NCBI GenBank assembly: GCA_022508505.1
Contig: JAFLVC010000005.1
Location: forward strand, 1-64,000
Direction of reading: 5' to 3'
DNA: 64,000 bases
Origin: Clostridiales bacterium
GTDB taxonomy: Bacteria; Bacillota; Clostridia; Christensenellales; Pumilibacteraceae
Shown here: positions 15,733-27,147 of the stretch, one piece after another
Position numbering within the stretch: position 1 is the stretch's first letter
Layout of the letters: each line of letters starts with the position of its first letter
Translations under genes and position numbers: made by a program
The notes under the pieces: model-generated
Databases searched by the model: none
What the model was told of the DNA's origin: nothing
What the model saw: the letters and a program-made list of their open reading frames with translations, nothing else

Positions 15733-16251
15733 ATGACTTTGATATCGGCAAACATTTTCGACGCGCTCGGGCTTGATTGGCGTTCCATACTGTTTTACTT
15801 GGGCAACCTTGTAATACTGCTTGTCATTCTTGGGCTTTTGCTGTACAAGCCCATTAAAAAAATGCTCAAAAACAAGCGCGACAGCCTAAACAGCGTGTAC
15901 GACGAAAATGAAAAGCTCAAGTCGGAAAGCGAAAAACTACAAGCCGACTACGACAAAAAGGTGGAAGAACTTCAGACAGAGAGCGCACGCCTTTCGGCAG
16001 AGGTTGCCGAAACAGCGCAGGCGCGCGCTGACGCAATAATAGGAGAAGCGCAGGCAAAGGCGAAGTCTATCGTCGACGCCGCAAAAAAGGACGCGCTCGT
16101 TCAAAAAGAGCAGCTCAAGACGGAGTACCGCGACAGCGTAAACGAGCTTGCCGTCGGCATTGCGCAAAAGCTGTTGGAGCGTGAAATTACCGAGGCCGAC
16201 AACGCCGCGCTCATCGAGCAGGCGCTTTCCGAATGGGAGGAGTCCGAATGA
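15733..16251 (+). CDS. atpF: ATP synthase F0 subunit b
   Basis: The 172-residue peripheral stalk subunit has one N-terminal membrane helix (about residues 17-38) followed by a long charged, heptad-like helix. Its C-terminus normally binds the delta subunit. The following gene, whose start overlaps the atpF stop (ATGA), begins with the delta domain that would receive this contact. Length is normal for the family, so b itself is not fused. Confidence 0.95.
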   Translation: MTLISANIFDALGLDWRSILFYLGNLVILLVILGLLLYKPIKKMLKNKRDSLNSVYDENEKLKSESEKLQADYDKKVEELQTESARLSAEVAETAQARADAIIGEAQAKAKSIVDAAKKDALVQKEQLKTEYRDSVNELAVGIAQKLLEREITEADNAALIEQALSEWEESE

Positions 16252-18117
16252 CAGACGGCGCTCCCGTTATCGAAATTACATCCGCTACCGAACTAGGCGA
16301 AGCGGAAAAGAAGCGAATAGAAAAGGTTTTTGCCGCAAAGCACAGCGGACAAAAACCGAATTTTGTATATAAGATAGATAAGGCCATACTCGGCGGCATA
16401 CTCGTCGTCGACGGCGACAAGTTCTACGACGGAACGCTCCGCTCGCAGATTGACAAGTTTGACAACGGGTTTATTCTCAGCCAAAAGTTTGTCGATGCGG
16501 CGACGGCGTCCAAGTCGGTCAAGGCAAAAAAGCCGCGCCGCGGCAAAAGCACCTTCGGAAAGCCCGCAAGGGTGCGCGTAAGCGTAAGCGAAAACGCGAC
16601 GGCGGAGGACATTCGAAAGAGCGTCGACGAGGAGCTCAATAAGAGCGTCGCCGACTACCGCAAAAGCTTTGACGTAAGGCATGCGGGAAGTATCGTGTTT
16701 TGCGGCGACGGCGTCATAAAGGCGAACGGACTGTCAGACGCCGAGTACGGCGAAATGCTTCAGATAGAAAACGGTGCGCAAGCGATAGTTTTAAGCCTCG
16801 AAGAGGACGGCGTCGGCGCGATTGCGCTCGACGACGTAGACAATGTTTCGGCGCACATGCTCGTAAAAACTACGGGAATGATCGTTTCTGTGCCCGTCGG
16901 CGAAAAGCTACTCGGAAGGGTTATCAACCCGCTCGGAAAACCGATTGACGGCCTCGGCGAGTTTGAAGCTGACAGGTACAGACCTATAGAAGCGCCCGCG
17001 CCGCCCATAAACGACAGGGACAAGGTCAACACGCCGCTCCTTACCGGGCTACTCGCGGTCGACTCAATGATACCGATTGGGCGCGGGCAGCGCGAGCTAA
17101 TAATAGGCGACAGGCAGACGGGAAAAACCTCGCTTGCCGTCGACGCGATAATCAATCAGAAGGGAAAGGGCGTCGCTTGCGTGTACGTCGCAATCGGGCA
17201 AAAATCGTCAACCGTGTCGACGATTGTAAACACGCTGACAGAGCACGGCGCAATGGACTACACCGTTGTCGTTTGCGCGACGGCACACGACAGCGCACCG
17301 CTTCAGTACATCGCGCCGTATGCGGGCTGTGCGGTCGCCGAAGAGTTTATGTACTCCGGCAAAGACGTCCTAATCGTGTACGACGACCTGTCCAAGCACG
17401 CCGTGGCGTACCGCGCTATGAGCCTTTTGCTAAAGCGCCCGCCTGGACGCGAAGCGTATCCGGGCGATATATTCTACCTGCATTCAAGGCTTTTGGAGCG
17501 TGCGGCAAAGCTCAAAAAAGAGCTCGGCGGCGGCTCCATGACTGCGCTCCCCATAGTGGAAACTCTGGCGGGCGATATTTCCGCATACATTCCGACCAAC
17601 ATCATATCGATAACCGACGGGCAGATTTATCTCGAAAGCGACCTGTTTAACGCTGGCACGCGCCCCGCGATAAACGTCGGGCTTTCGGTGTCGCGCGTCG
17701 GCTCGAGCGCGCAGGGTAGCGCAATGAAAAAGGTCTCCGGAAAGCTTCGGCTCGACCTTTCGCAGTACCGCGAGCTCGAGGTGTTTGCGCAGTTCGGCGC
17801 CGATCTTGACGACGTTACGGCAAAAAAGCTCGAGCACGGCAAGCGCATAAGCGAAATATTGAAGCAGGACGTCCACCGTCCGATGGAGATTGAACATCAA
17901 GTGGTACTGTTGTACCTTGCGACAAAGGACATGCTTAGCTCTTTTCCCGTCGCGCGCGTCACCGAGTTTAAAGACAGATTTATCAAGTATTTCGACATCA
18001 ACTACGCGTCCGTAGTAGCGCAGATCAAAGAGAAAGGCGAAATAACCATGGACGCGAGCATAAAAATCGAGGAAGCGGTCAACGCATTTTCGGCGTACTT
18101 CCTGAAGGTCGGCGGCG

Positions 18118-18134
<17 letters not shown>
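16248..18134 (+). CDS. atpA: Fusion of delta (OSCP) C-terminal domain to ATP synthase F1 alpha subunit
   Basis: A 628-residue alpha subunit, about 115 residues longer than usual. Residues 7-71 match the C-terminal half of delta/OSCP: an ITSATEL start, an amphipathic helix, then KIDKAILGGILVVDGDKFYDGT (E. coli delta has KIDKSVMAGVIIRAGD...DGS at this place). A basic linker (about 85-115) leads to a normal alpha N-terminal helix, Walker A GDRQTGKT (about 286) and the arginine-finger region SVSRVG (about 480). The delta N-terminal domain is absent and there is no separate atpH. The ATG at 16248, in an ATGA overlap after GGGAGGAG, is preferred over 16233. The reading frame is continuous, so it is not a frameshift artefact. 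Confidence 0.92.
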
Positions 18135-20746
<2,612 letters not shown>

Positions 20747-20786
20747 AACAAGAACGTTTGCATACATTCGCGCATAAACACCGAGT

Positions 20787-21779
20787 ATGCAGATTGTAGT
20801 CGATTTGTCGCGCTTGCGGCATAATATCAGGATTATACGCTCGAGGCTGTCGGGCGGGTTTTGTGCAGTCATCAAGGCAAACGCCTACGGGCACGGCACG
20901 GCTGTCGCGCCGTACGTAGAGCCCGTCGTCGACTGCTTTATGGTCGCGACGTACCACGAGGCGGAGGAAGCGTTGCTATCCGGCGTAAATAAACCAATAC
21001 TCGTCATGGGCGGCGAGCTTCCGACGGTCAAGCCGGACAGCCGCATAATCCCCGCAGTGAGCACTGCGCGCGACGCCGAAGCGATGATTCGCGCAGGAAT
21101 AAACTTTTCGGTCGCAGTCGATACGGGTATGAACCGTCTCGGCGCAACGGCTGCGGAGCTTAAAGAAATTGCCGCTGTGTGTGATAGCTACGGCGCCGTG
21201 CCGTGGTCTGTGTATTCGCACGTCTATAACGGTATGAGCTCGGCGGGCGAGCAGGCGCAAAAATTGAGCGACTTGACATACGATATTCCGATATTCAAAG
21301 CGCGGCGGCACATATACTGTTCGTGTGCGCTCGACCTTCCGCAGAACGAGAGGTTTGACATGACGCGGTGCGGGATAGCTATGTATGGCTTTGCGCAAGG
21401 GCTCGAAACTGCATTAAAGGCGCGGGCAAAGATAGTGCGCATTGCGAGAGTATCGCACGGAAGCCACGTCGGCTACGGCGATTTTATCTTAGAGCGCGAC
21501 GCCACGGTAGCAACCGTGCGCATGGGCTATGCCGACGGACTGCGGCGAACGGAAATGCCGCTGTACCTAAAGGTGCGCGGCGTGAAGTGCCCGGTACTCG
21601 GTATGCCGTGCATGGATCTTACAATGATAGATATTTCCGGCGTTCCTGCTCGGGTTGGCGAATTTGCGTACATGATAGCAGATAAAGCGGACGTCGAATA
21701 CTTAGCCAAGGCGTATAATACAATAGTGTACGAGGTGCTGACCGGGCTGAACGGGCGAGCTGAAAGGATTTACATGTGA
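20787..21779 (+). CDS. alr: Alanine racemase
   Basis: A PLP enzyme making D-alanine for peptidoglycan. The 330-residue protein has the PLP lysine in AVIKANAYGHG (about residue 29), the catalytic tyrosine region HVGYGD (about 228) and C-terminal VLTGLNGRAER. It is about 40 residues shorter than typical Alr. The loss is spread over loops and no domain is missing. No strong Shine-Dalgarno or promoter is visible. Confidence 0.93.
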   Translation: MQIVVDLSRLRHNIRIIRSRLSGGFCAVIKANAYGHGTAVAPYVEPVVDCFMVATYHEAEEALLSGVNKPILVMGGELPTVKPDSRIIPAVSTARDAEAMIRAGINFSVAVDTGMNRLGATAAELKEIAAVCDSYGAVPWSVYSHVYNGMSSAGEQAQKLSDLTYDIPIFKARRHIYCSCALDLPQNERFDMTRCGIAMYGFAQGLETALKARAKIVRIARVSHGSHVGYGDFILERDATVATVRMGYADGLRRTEMPLYLKVRGVKCPVLGMPCMDLTMIDISGVPARVGEFAYMIADKADVEYLAKAYNTIVYEVLTGLNGRAERIYM

Positions 21780-21848
21780 TTGCTTCCGCGCGAAAACAGA
21801 GAGTAGAGTGCCGCGTGCGGACAAGCCGTGACTTTTGCATATTTATTG

Positions 21849-21877
21849 TTGCGTTATCGGGGTTGTCGTGGTATACT
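21849..21877 (+). promoter_or_regulatory. SigmaA promoter of rsmD-coaD
   Basis: TTGCGT (21849-21854), 17-nt spacer, TATACT (21872-21877). Predicted start near 21884, with the rsmD ATG at 21906 after GGCGGAAAT. Confidence 0.75.
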
Positions 21878-21905
21878 TAAGATACATCACAGTAACGGCG
21901 GAAAT

Positions 21906-22466
21906 ATGCGCGTAATATCGGGTAAGTACAAAGGACGGAATATTTATTCGCCGCGCGGCGAGGTGCGCCCGACTACCGACATAGTCAAGGGCAGTCTGTT
22001 TTCCATACTCGAAAACAGGGGGCTCGTGGAAGGTGCGGCTGTGCTCGACGTGTTTTGCGGCACGGGCGCGGTGGGCATTGAGGCGCTGTCGCGTGGAGCC
22101 GATTCCTGCGTCTTTGTCGACCACAACACAGACAACGTTTCGCGCAACCTTGACGCCATGGGAATAAATGCGCGGCTCGTACGCGCCGACTTTCGGCGAG
22201 CGCTCAGACTTCTCAGAGGCAGTAAGTTCGATATAATATTTGCCGATCCGCCGTACGCCGCGGGATATGCGGAAGAAGTATTGAAATGCGTTTTTAAGTA
22301 CGACATGATTAAGCCGAACGGCGTCATAATTATCGAACATAGTAGCTCAAATGGCTTGATAAACGCGCCGGAAAATTGTATAATAGAACGTAGAGTTTTG
22401 GGAGCGGCCGCTCTCGAAATAATAACGCGAGGTGATAATGAAGGCGGTATTGGCGGGAGCGTTTGA
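21906..22466 (+). CDS. rsmD: 16S rRNA (guanine-N2)-methyltransferase RsmD
   Basis: RsmD methylates G966 of 16S rRNA. The 186-residue protein starts MRVISGKYKGRNI and has SAM-binding motif VLDVFCGTGAVGIEALSRGA (about 48) and the catalytic ADPPYA (about 111). The track start (21828) lies upstream of the promoter, so the ATG at 21906 is used. It overlaps coaD by 29 nt, in the usual rsmD-coaD pairing. Confidence 0.94.
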   Translation: MRVISGKYKGRNIYSPRGEVRPTTDIVKGSLFSILENRGLVEGAAVLDVFCGTGAVGIEALSRGADSCVFVDHNTDNVSRNLDAMGINARLVRADFRRALRLLRGSKFDIIFADPPYAAGYAEEVLKCVFKYDMIKPNGVIIIEHSSSNGLINAPENCIIERRVLGAAALEIITRGDNEGGIGGSV

Positions 22467-22935
22467 TCCATTTACGGCGGGACACCGAGATCTTGCTCTT
22501 CGCGCGTCAAAGATTTTCGACGGCGTAATCGTCGCCGTCGCCGAAGATACCGGCAAAGCCACGGCAGCGCTTTCCGACAGGCTTGCCATTGCCGAGCTTT
22601 CGACGTCCAATCTCGAAAACGTCGAAGTCGTGCCGTTTTCGGGACTGTTGACCGACTTTTTGAACGAAAACGCGCCCGTCGTGCTGCTTCGCGGACTACG
22701 CGGCGTTCGCGACGCCGAGTACGAACGCGACCTTTGCCGCATTTACGGCGGCGAAAGCGACTGCGAATGCGTATATCTTTTTTCTCGAGCGGAGCTCGAG
22801 CACGTTTCGTCGACTACGGTAAGACAGCTTGCCGAGCTCGGCGGAAAGCTCGATAGCTACGTGGTACCGCAAGCAGCCGATTATGTAAAAAAAGTTTACT
22901 GCAAAACCGCAAAAAGGAGTAATCATGAAAGATAG
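22438..22935 (+). CDS. coaD: Phosphopantetheine adenylyltransferase
   Basis: CoaD makes dephospho-CoA from phosphopantetheine and ATP. The 165-residue protein has the nucleotidyltransferase motif AGAFDPFTAGH (about 8-18), LLRGLRGVRDAEYE and the C-terminal HVSSTTVRQL. ATG at 22438 follows GAGGTGATA; the track GTG two codons earlier is less likely. coaBC, encoding another step of this pathway, lies at 31 kb. Confidence 0.95.
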   Translation: MKAVLAGAFDPFTAGHRDLALRASKIFDGVIVAVAEDTGKATAALSDRLAIAELSTSNLENVEVVPFSGLLTDFLNENAPVVLLRGLRGVRDAEYERDLCRIYGGESDCECVYLFSRAELEHVSSTTVRQLAELGGKLDSYVVPQAADYVKKVYCKTAKRSNHER

Positions 22936-23389
22936 CGAAAACGCGCTCGAAATCCTCGAGAAACTGCGCGAGGAGCTCAACACTTCGCACGGACTGTTTT
23001 CCAAAAAGGTAGACGTCCCGCTTTGCTGCGATCTGTGCGACAAGCTCGTGCGCACACTTCCGAACTCCTTGGAGGAGGCGGAGTACGTAAAGCAGCGCCG
23101 CAAGGAAATACTCGCCAATGCCGACGTGGTCGCAAAGAACACCATTCGCGCCGCCGAGGAAAAGGCGGAAAAGCTTGTGAGCGAGTCCGAAGTCGTAAGG
23201 GCGGCGCAGGTGAGCGCCAAACAGATAATAGAAAACGCGTATGCGCAGTGCGACAACCTGATATTGCGCACAAAGGCGCACCTCGACGGTCTGTTCAAGG
23301 ACATGGAGCAGTTTTTGCTCTCTACGCTGTCAGTCGTTCGCACAAACAGAGAGGAATTGCGCGCCGCTCGCATAGATGACAACAACTAA
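22925..23389 (+). CDS. Coiled-coil protein downstream of coaD
   Basis: A 154-residue, strongly charged helical protein without membrane segments. The middle part (about residues 55-115) is rich in Ala, Glu and Lys with heptad character, and resembles DivIVA-like and V-ATPase subunit E/H-like stalk proteins. Genes of this kind follow coaD in other Clostridia as far as I recall. It starts with ATG after AAAAAGGAGT, overlapping coaD by 11 nt. Function unknown. Confidence 0.75.
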   Translation: MKDSENALEILEKLREELNTSHGLFSKKVDVPLCCDLCDKLVRTLPNSLEEAEYVKQRRKEILANADVVAKNTIRAAEEKAEKLVSESEVVRAAQVSAKQIIENAYAQCDNLILRTKAHLDGLFKDMEQFLLSTLSVVRTNREELRAARIDDNN

Positions 23390-23400
23390 ACGGAGATAAA

Positions 23401-24435
23401 ATGTTTAACGTCGTAAGAAGAATCATGTCGGCTGAGGAAGTGCGGCAAGCCGAGCCGTTTCCCGCCGAGCTAAAATCGAAAAAGCAAGCCGCCGAAAAAC
23501 AGATTGCCGACATTCTCACCGGCAAGGACAAGCGCAAGCTGTTTATAATCGGTCCGTGCTCCGCCGATAATGAGGACGCGGTGATTGACTATTGCTGCCG
23601 TCTTGCACGCGTCGCGGAAAAGGTCAAGGACAGAATCTACGTCCTTGCGCGCGTGTACACCAACAAGCCGAGGACGCGCGGCGAGGGGTATAAGGGCATG
23701 TTCCATAGCCCCGATCCGCACAAAAACGCCACCGACATTCAGGCGGGCATTTTGGCGCTTCGGAAAATGCACATACACGTCGTAAAAGAGAGCGGACTCT
23801 TTGCCGCCGATGAAATGCTTTATCCCGACAACCTCGACTACATCGGCGACGTGCTCGGCTATATCGCGGTCGGCGCGCGCTCGTCCGAAAATCAAATGCA
23901 CAGGCTTGTCGCAAGCGGTATCGACGTTCCCGTCGGAGTTAAGAACCCCATGAACGGAAGTCTTACCGTTCTTCTAAATTCCATCTATGCGGCGCAGATT
24001 CCCAACGAGTTCAAGTACGGCGACATACAGGTTAAAACGCCGGGCAACCCTTTGGCGCATGCCGTTTTGCGCGGCGCGGTCGACGTTTACGGCAACAACA
24101 TCGCAAACTATCACTACGAGGACGTCATGCGGCTTGCCGATATGTACAACAAGCAGGGGCTCAAAAACCCGTCGGTCATCATCGACACCAACCACTCGAA
24201 CAGCGGAAAACGCCCCGAACAGCAGCCGCGAATAGTCAACGAAGTGCTCAACAACACGCACGAGTCTGCGGAGTTTAACAGCTTCGTAAAAGGATTTTTG
24301 ATAGAAAGCTATATCGAAGATGGCAATCAGAGCCCTTCGGACGGCGTTTACGGCAAGTCGATAACTGACGCCTGCCTCGGCTGGAGCAATACAGAAAAGC
24401 TTTTGCTTCGCGCCGCCGACAAGATTTCGATGTAA
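23401..24435 (+). CDS. aroF: 3-deoxy-7-phosphoheptulonate synthase (AroFGH class)
   Basis: DAHP synthase condenses PEP and erythrose 4-phosphate, the first step of the shikimate pathway. The 344 residues match the E. coli AroF/G/H type: FIIGPCSAD (about 42-50), YTNKPRTRGEGYKG, GARSSENQMHR, GVKNPMNGS and DTNHSNSGKRPEQQ. The DAHPS-beta class common in Gram-positives has a different, shorter layout. CGGAG precedes the ATG. It stands alone, with no other aro genes in the window. Confidence 0.93.
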   Translation: MFNVVRRIMSAEEVRQAEPFPAELKSKKQAAEKQIADILTGKDKRKLFIIGPCSADNEDAVIDYCCRLARVAEKVKDRIYVLARVYTNKPRTRGEGYKGMFHSPDPHKNATDIQAGILALRKMHIHVVKESGLFAADEMLYPDNLDYIGDVLGYIAVGARSSENQMHRLVASGIDVPVGVKNPMNGSLTVLLNSIYAAQIPNEFKYGDIQVKTPGNPLAHAVLRGAVDVYGNNIANYHYEDVMRLADMYNKQGLKNPSVIIDTNHSNSGKRPEQQPRIVNEVLNNTHESAEFNSFVKGFLIESYIEDGNQSPSDGVYGKSITDACLGWSNTEKLLLRAADKISM

Positions 24436-24519
24436 TTTCGTCCGAAATTCGTCCGAAAATGTCGAATTAGGTAAGCTTTAATCGAAAAAGCGCGCTTGTG
24501 TGCCATAAGTTTTTCAATG

Positions 24520-24528
24520 TGCTATACT
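24520..24528 (+). promoter_or_regulatory. Extended -10 promoter
   Basis: TGC-TATACT is an extended -10 (TGnTATACT) 20 nt before the next gene's ATG. A convincing -35 at 17 nt is lacking, which extended -10 promoters tolerate. It would serve the small gene, pcrA and ligA. Confidence 0.6.
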
Positions 24529-24547
24529 GCTTACGTTGGAGGCAATC

Positions 24548-24889
24548 ATGGCACTGAATCAATCTGGAGAACTGAAAAAACGCGCTTGGCTCGCCAAACA
24601 GCGGCTGAAAATGGGGTATTGGGAATCGACTAAGGGCGAAACGGGCGCTTTTGAGCCGCGAGCGCCGCGACTGATGCAGAATGTACCTGCGCCTGATGAC
24701 GGTCTGTACCGCAAGGTGTGCGCGATTCTCGATCGCGACGAGCTGACTATTAATCCAATAGGTCAGCTAATCGACGACGAGGTGTACGAGGGGCTCGACC
24801 CTGCCGCGAAACAGCGGTACATTCTCGAACTGTCGGATAAGTTTCGCGAGCTGAAAGAACGGTATTACCGCGAAAAAACAGGCGCGTAA
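24548..24889 (+). CDS. Small conserved-looking protein of unknown function
   Basis: A 113-residue basic, soluble protein that I do not recognise. The N-terminal third is Lys/Arg rich (ELKKRAWLAKQRLKMGYWE), and the C-terminal third is a predicted amphipathic helix ending ELKERYYREKTGA. There is no signal peptide, membrane segment or Cys motif. A clean GGAGG places the start at the ATG at 24548, not the track TTG at 24536. It precedes pcrA by 19 nt, and the shared promoter suggests co-expression with DNA repair genes. Confidence 0.7.
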   Translation: MALNQSGELKKRAWLAKQRLKMGYWESTKGETGAFEPRAPRLMQNVPAPDDGLYRKVCAILDRDELTINPIGQLIDDEVYEGLDPAAKQRYILELSDKFRELKERYYREKTGA

Positions 24890-24908
24890 AAAAGGGATTT
24901 ACAAACAG

Positions 24909-27137
24909 ATGTACGACATAGAAGAACTAAACGAAGTACAAAAGCTCGCGGTTTTGGACACCGAGGGCGCCGTGCTCGTCACCGCCGGCGCGGGCAGCGG
25001 CAAGACGCGGCTGCTTACGCACAGGATAGCGCACCTTATTAATGATTGCGGTGTAAAGCCGTACAACATTCTCGCGATAACCTTTACAAACAAGGCGGCA
25101 AACGAGATGCGTACGCGCTTAGAGGGAATGCTCGACGCCCAAGGGATTTGGATTTTCACATTCCACGCCGCGTGCGTGCGCATACTGAGAAGCTACATAG
25201 ACAAGATCGGATTCGGAAAGAACTTTACTATTTACGGCGAGGCAGAAACCAAGTCCGTCGTAAAGCGCATATGTAAATCTCGTGGATTAACCGACGACAT
25301 GAATAAACGCATTCTGTCGGCGATTTCCGACGCCAAAAACAAGGGGATAGCGCCTAGCGAGTATGCGGCGGTGTTTAAGTTTTCGCAGGACGCGGATGAT
25401 ATTGCCGCGGCGTATGCCGAATATCAAAAGGCACTGCGGGCGAACAATGCGCTCGACTACGACGACCTTTTGATACTTACCTTGAAGCTTTTACGGGAAA
25501 ATCAAGAGGCGCGCGAGTATTACCAAAATAAATTCCGCTTTATTCATATCGACGAGTTTCAAGACACTAACATAATTCAGTACGAGATAGTCAAGCTTCT
25601 TGCGCAAAAGCACGGAAACATCTTTGCGGTCGGCGACGAGGATCAGTGCATTTACACTTGGCGCGGCGCGTCGATTGCAAACATTTTCGATTTTCAGCGC
25701 GACTTTAAGTGCAAGGTGTACAAGCTTGAGCAAAACTACCGCTCGACTACCAACATTTTAAATGTTGCAAATAGGATAATCAAGGGCAATCAACAGCGGC
25801 TCGATAAAAAGCTTTGGACGAAAAATCCCGACGGCGAAAAGGTGGTGTGTTACGCAGTTGCGACCGAGGGCTTTGAGGCGGACTACGTCGTAAAGACGAT
25901 ATACGAGCTGACGCACGATCTCAATTACAACTATTCGGACATTGCGGTACTCATGCGACTCAACGCATTGACGCGCCCGTTTGAGGAGCGGTTTTTGCAG
26001 TACGGCATACCGCACAGGATTTACGGCGGCTTCAAGTTCTATGACAGAAAGGAAATTAAGGACGTTCTCGCATACGCTCGGCTCGCCGTAAACCCGCTCG
26101 ACGACGAGGCGGCGTACCGCATAATAAACTTTCCCAAGCGCCACATAGGCGAGGCGTCGATAGAAAAGCTTCGCGCCTATGCAGAAACAAACGGACTGAG
26201 TGTTTACGACGTCGTTACGAGCAAGATTTTGCCGTTCAACGACGCGCTCAATGCAAAGCTCGAGGGCTTCGGCGAGGATATTGCAAGCCTTCGCAGCCGC
26301 GTCGACGGAGATACTGTGGACTTTTTCAGACACCTGCTTAACAATATTCTAAACATCAACGATTTGTTCGCGGACGACGACGAGAACAGGCTCGAAAACT
26401 TGAACGAGCTTATAAATTCCGTTCGTGAGTTTGCGAAAAATAACCCGGGCGGCACCGTCGAGGACTATTTGCAGACGGTTTCGCTGTACAGCGACACCGA
26501 CGACATGTCGGAGGATAACAACGCCGTGACGGTAGCAACCGTCCACAGCGCCAAGGGTTTGGAATTTCCCGTCGTGTTTGTAGTTGCGCTCGAGGACGGT
26601 GTTTTTCCGTCCATTCGTATGAATGAAACCAATTCCGACCACATGGAAGAGGAACGCCGCCTTATGTACGTCGCGGCGACGCGCGCAAAAAAGCGGCTGT
26701 ATTTGACGTACTCAAAGTCGAGATATCTCTACGGCGAAACAAAGTACAACATTCCGTCGCGGTTTTTAAAAGAGGCAGGGCTTGTTGAGGTCAAGACCGA
26801 CTACCGCGACGTCTACACCTCGTCGCCGTCGTACGGAGCGAGCTCGACGAGGAGGACTTTCGACGGCTTTGCCAAGCCGACATATACGTCCGACGGCGGA
26901 AGGTTTAGCGGCGCGTACAAGAGCGACTACGGCAAGACCGCAGAGCAAAAGCAAAGCGCGGGCGGCGACAAGGGCGTGTATATAGGCGCTACAGTCATGC
27001 ACAGACGGCTCGGCAAGGGCAAGGTTATCGGTCTCGAAAAATTGGGCGATAATGTTTACGCCAAAATAGATTTCGAAACGGGCGGAGTCATGCAGCTTGC
27101 CGTTGGTTTTGCTCCGATCACTGTCGTAGAGGAATAG
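24909..27137 (+). CDS. pcrA: ATP-dependent DNA helicase PcrA/UvrD
   Basis: A superfamily 1A 3'-5' DNA helicase for repair and removal of recombination intermediates. The 742 residues include Walker A TAGAGSGKT (about 25-33), motif II DEFQDTN (about 213), DEDQCIYTWRG, VATVHSAKGLEF (about 542) and AATRAKKRL. The C-terminal about 60 residues form the small beta-structured tail GVYIGATVMHRRLGKGKV typical of PcrA, linked to RNA polymerase binding. ligA follows after 10 nt, a common Firmicutes pair. Confidence 0.96.
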   Translation: MYDIEELNEVQKLAVLDTEGAVLVTAGAGSGKTRLLTHRIAHLINDCGVKPYNILAITFTNKAANEMRTRLEGMLDAQGIWIFTFHAACVRILRSYIDKIGFGKNFTIYGEAETKSVVKRICKSRGLTDDMNKRILSAISDAKNKGIAPSEYAAVFKFSQDADDIAAAYAEYQKALRANNALDYDDLLILTLKLLRENQEAREYYQNKFRFIHIDEFQDTNIIQYEIVKLLAQKHGNIFAVGDEDQCIYTWRGASIANIFDFQRDFKCKVYKLEQNYRSTTNILNVANRIIKGNQQRLDKKLWTKNPDGEKVVCYAVATEGFEADYVVKTIYELTHDLNYNYSDIAVLMRLNALTRPFEERFLQYGIPHRIYGGFKFYDRKEIKDVLAYARLAVNPLDDEAAYRIINFPKRHIGEASIEKLRAYAETNGLSVYDVVTSKILPFNDALNAKLEGFGEDIASLRSRVDGDTVDFFRHLLNNILNINDLFADDDENRLENLNELINSVREFAKNNPGGTVEDYLQTVSLYSDTDDMSEDNNAVTVATVHSAKGLEFPVVFVVALEDGVFPSIRMNETNSDHMEEERRLMYVAATRAKKRLYLTYSKSRYLYGETKYNIPSRFLKEAGLVEVKTDYRDVYTSSPSYGASSTRRTFDGFAKPTYTSDGGRFSGAYKSDYGKTAEQKQSAGGDKGVYIGATVMHRRLGKGKVIGLEKLGDNVYAKIDFETGGVMQLAVGFAPITVVEE

Positions 27138-27147
27138 GAGGCAGAGT

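Noticed and set aside
16233-16247. Upstream ATG (16233) as the start of the delta-alpha fusion
   Set aside because: GGGAGGAG overlaps it and points to the ATG at 16248, which also forms the usual ATGA overlap with atpF.
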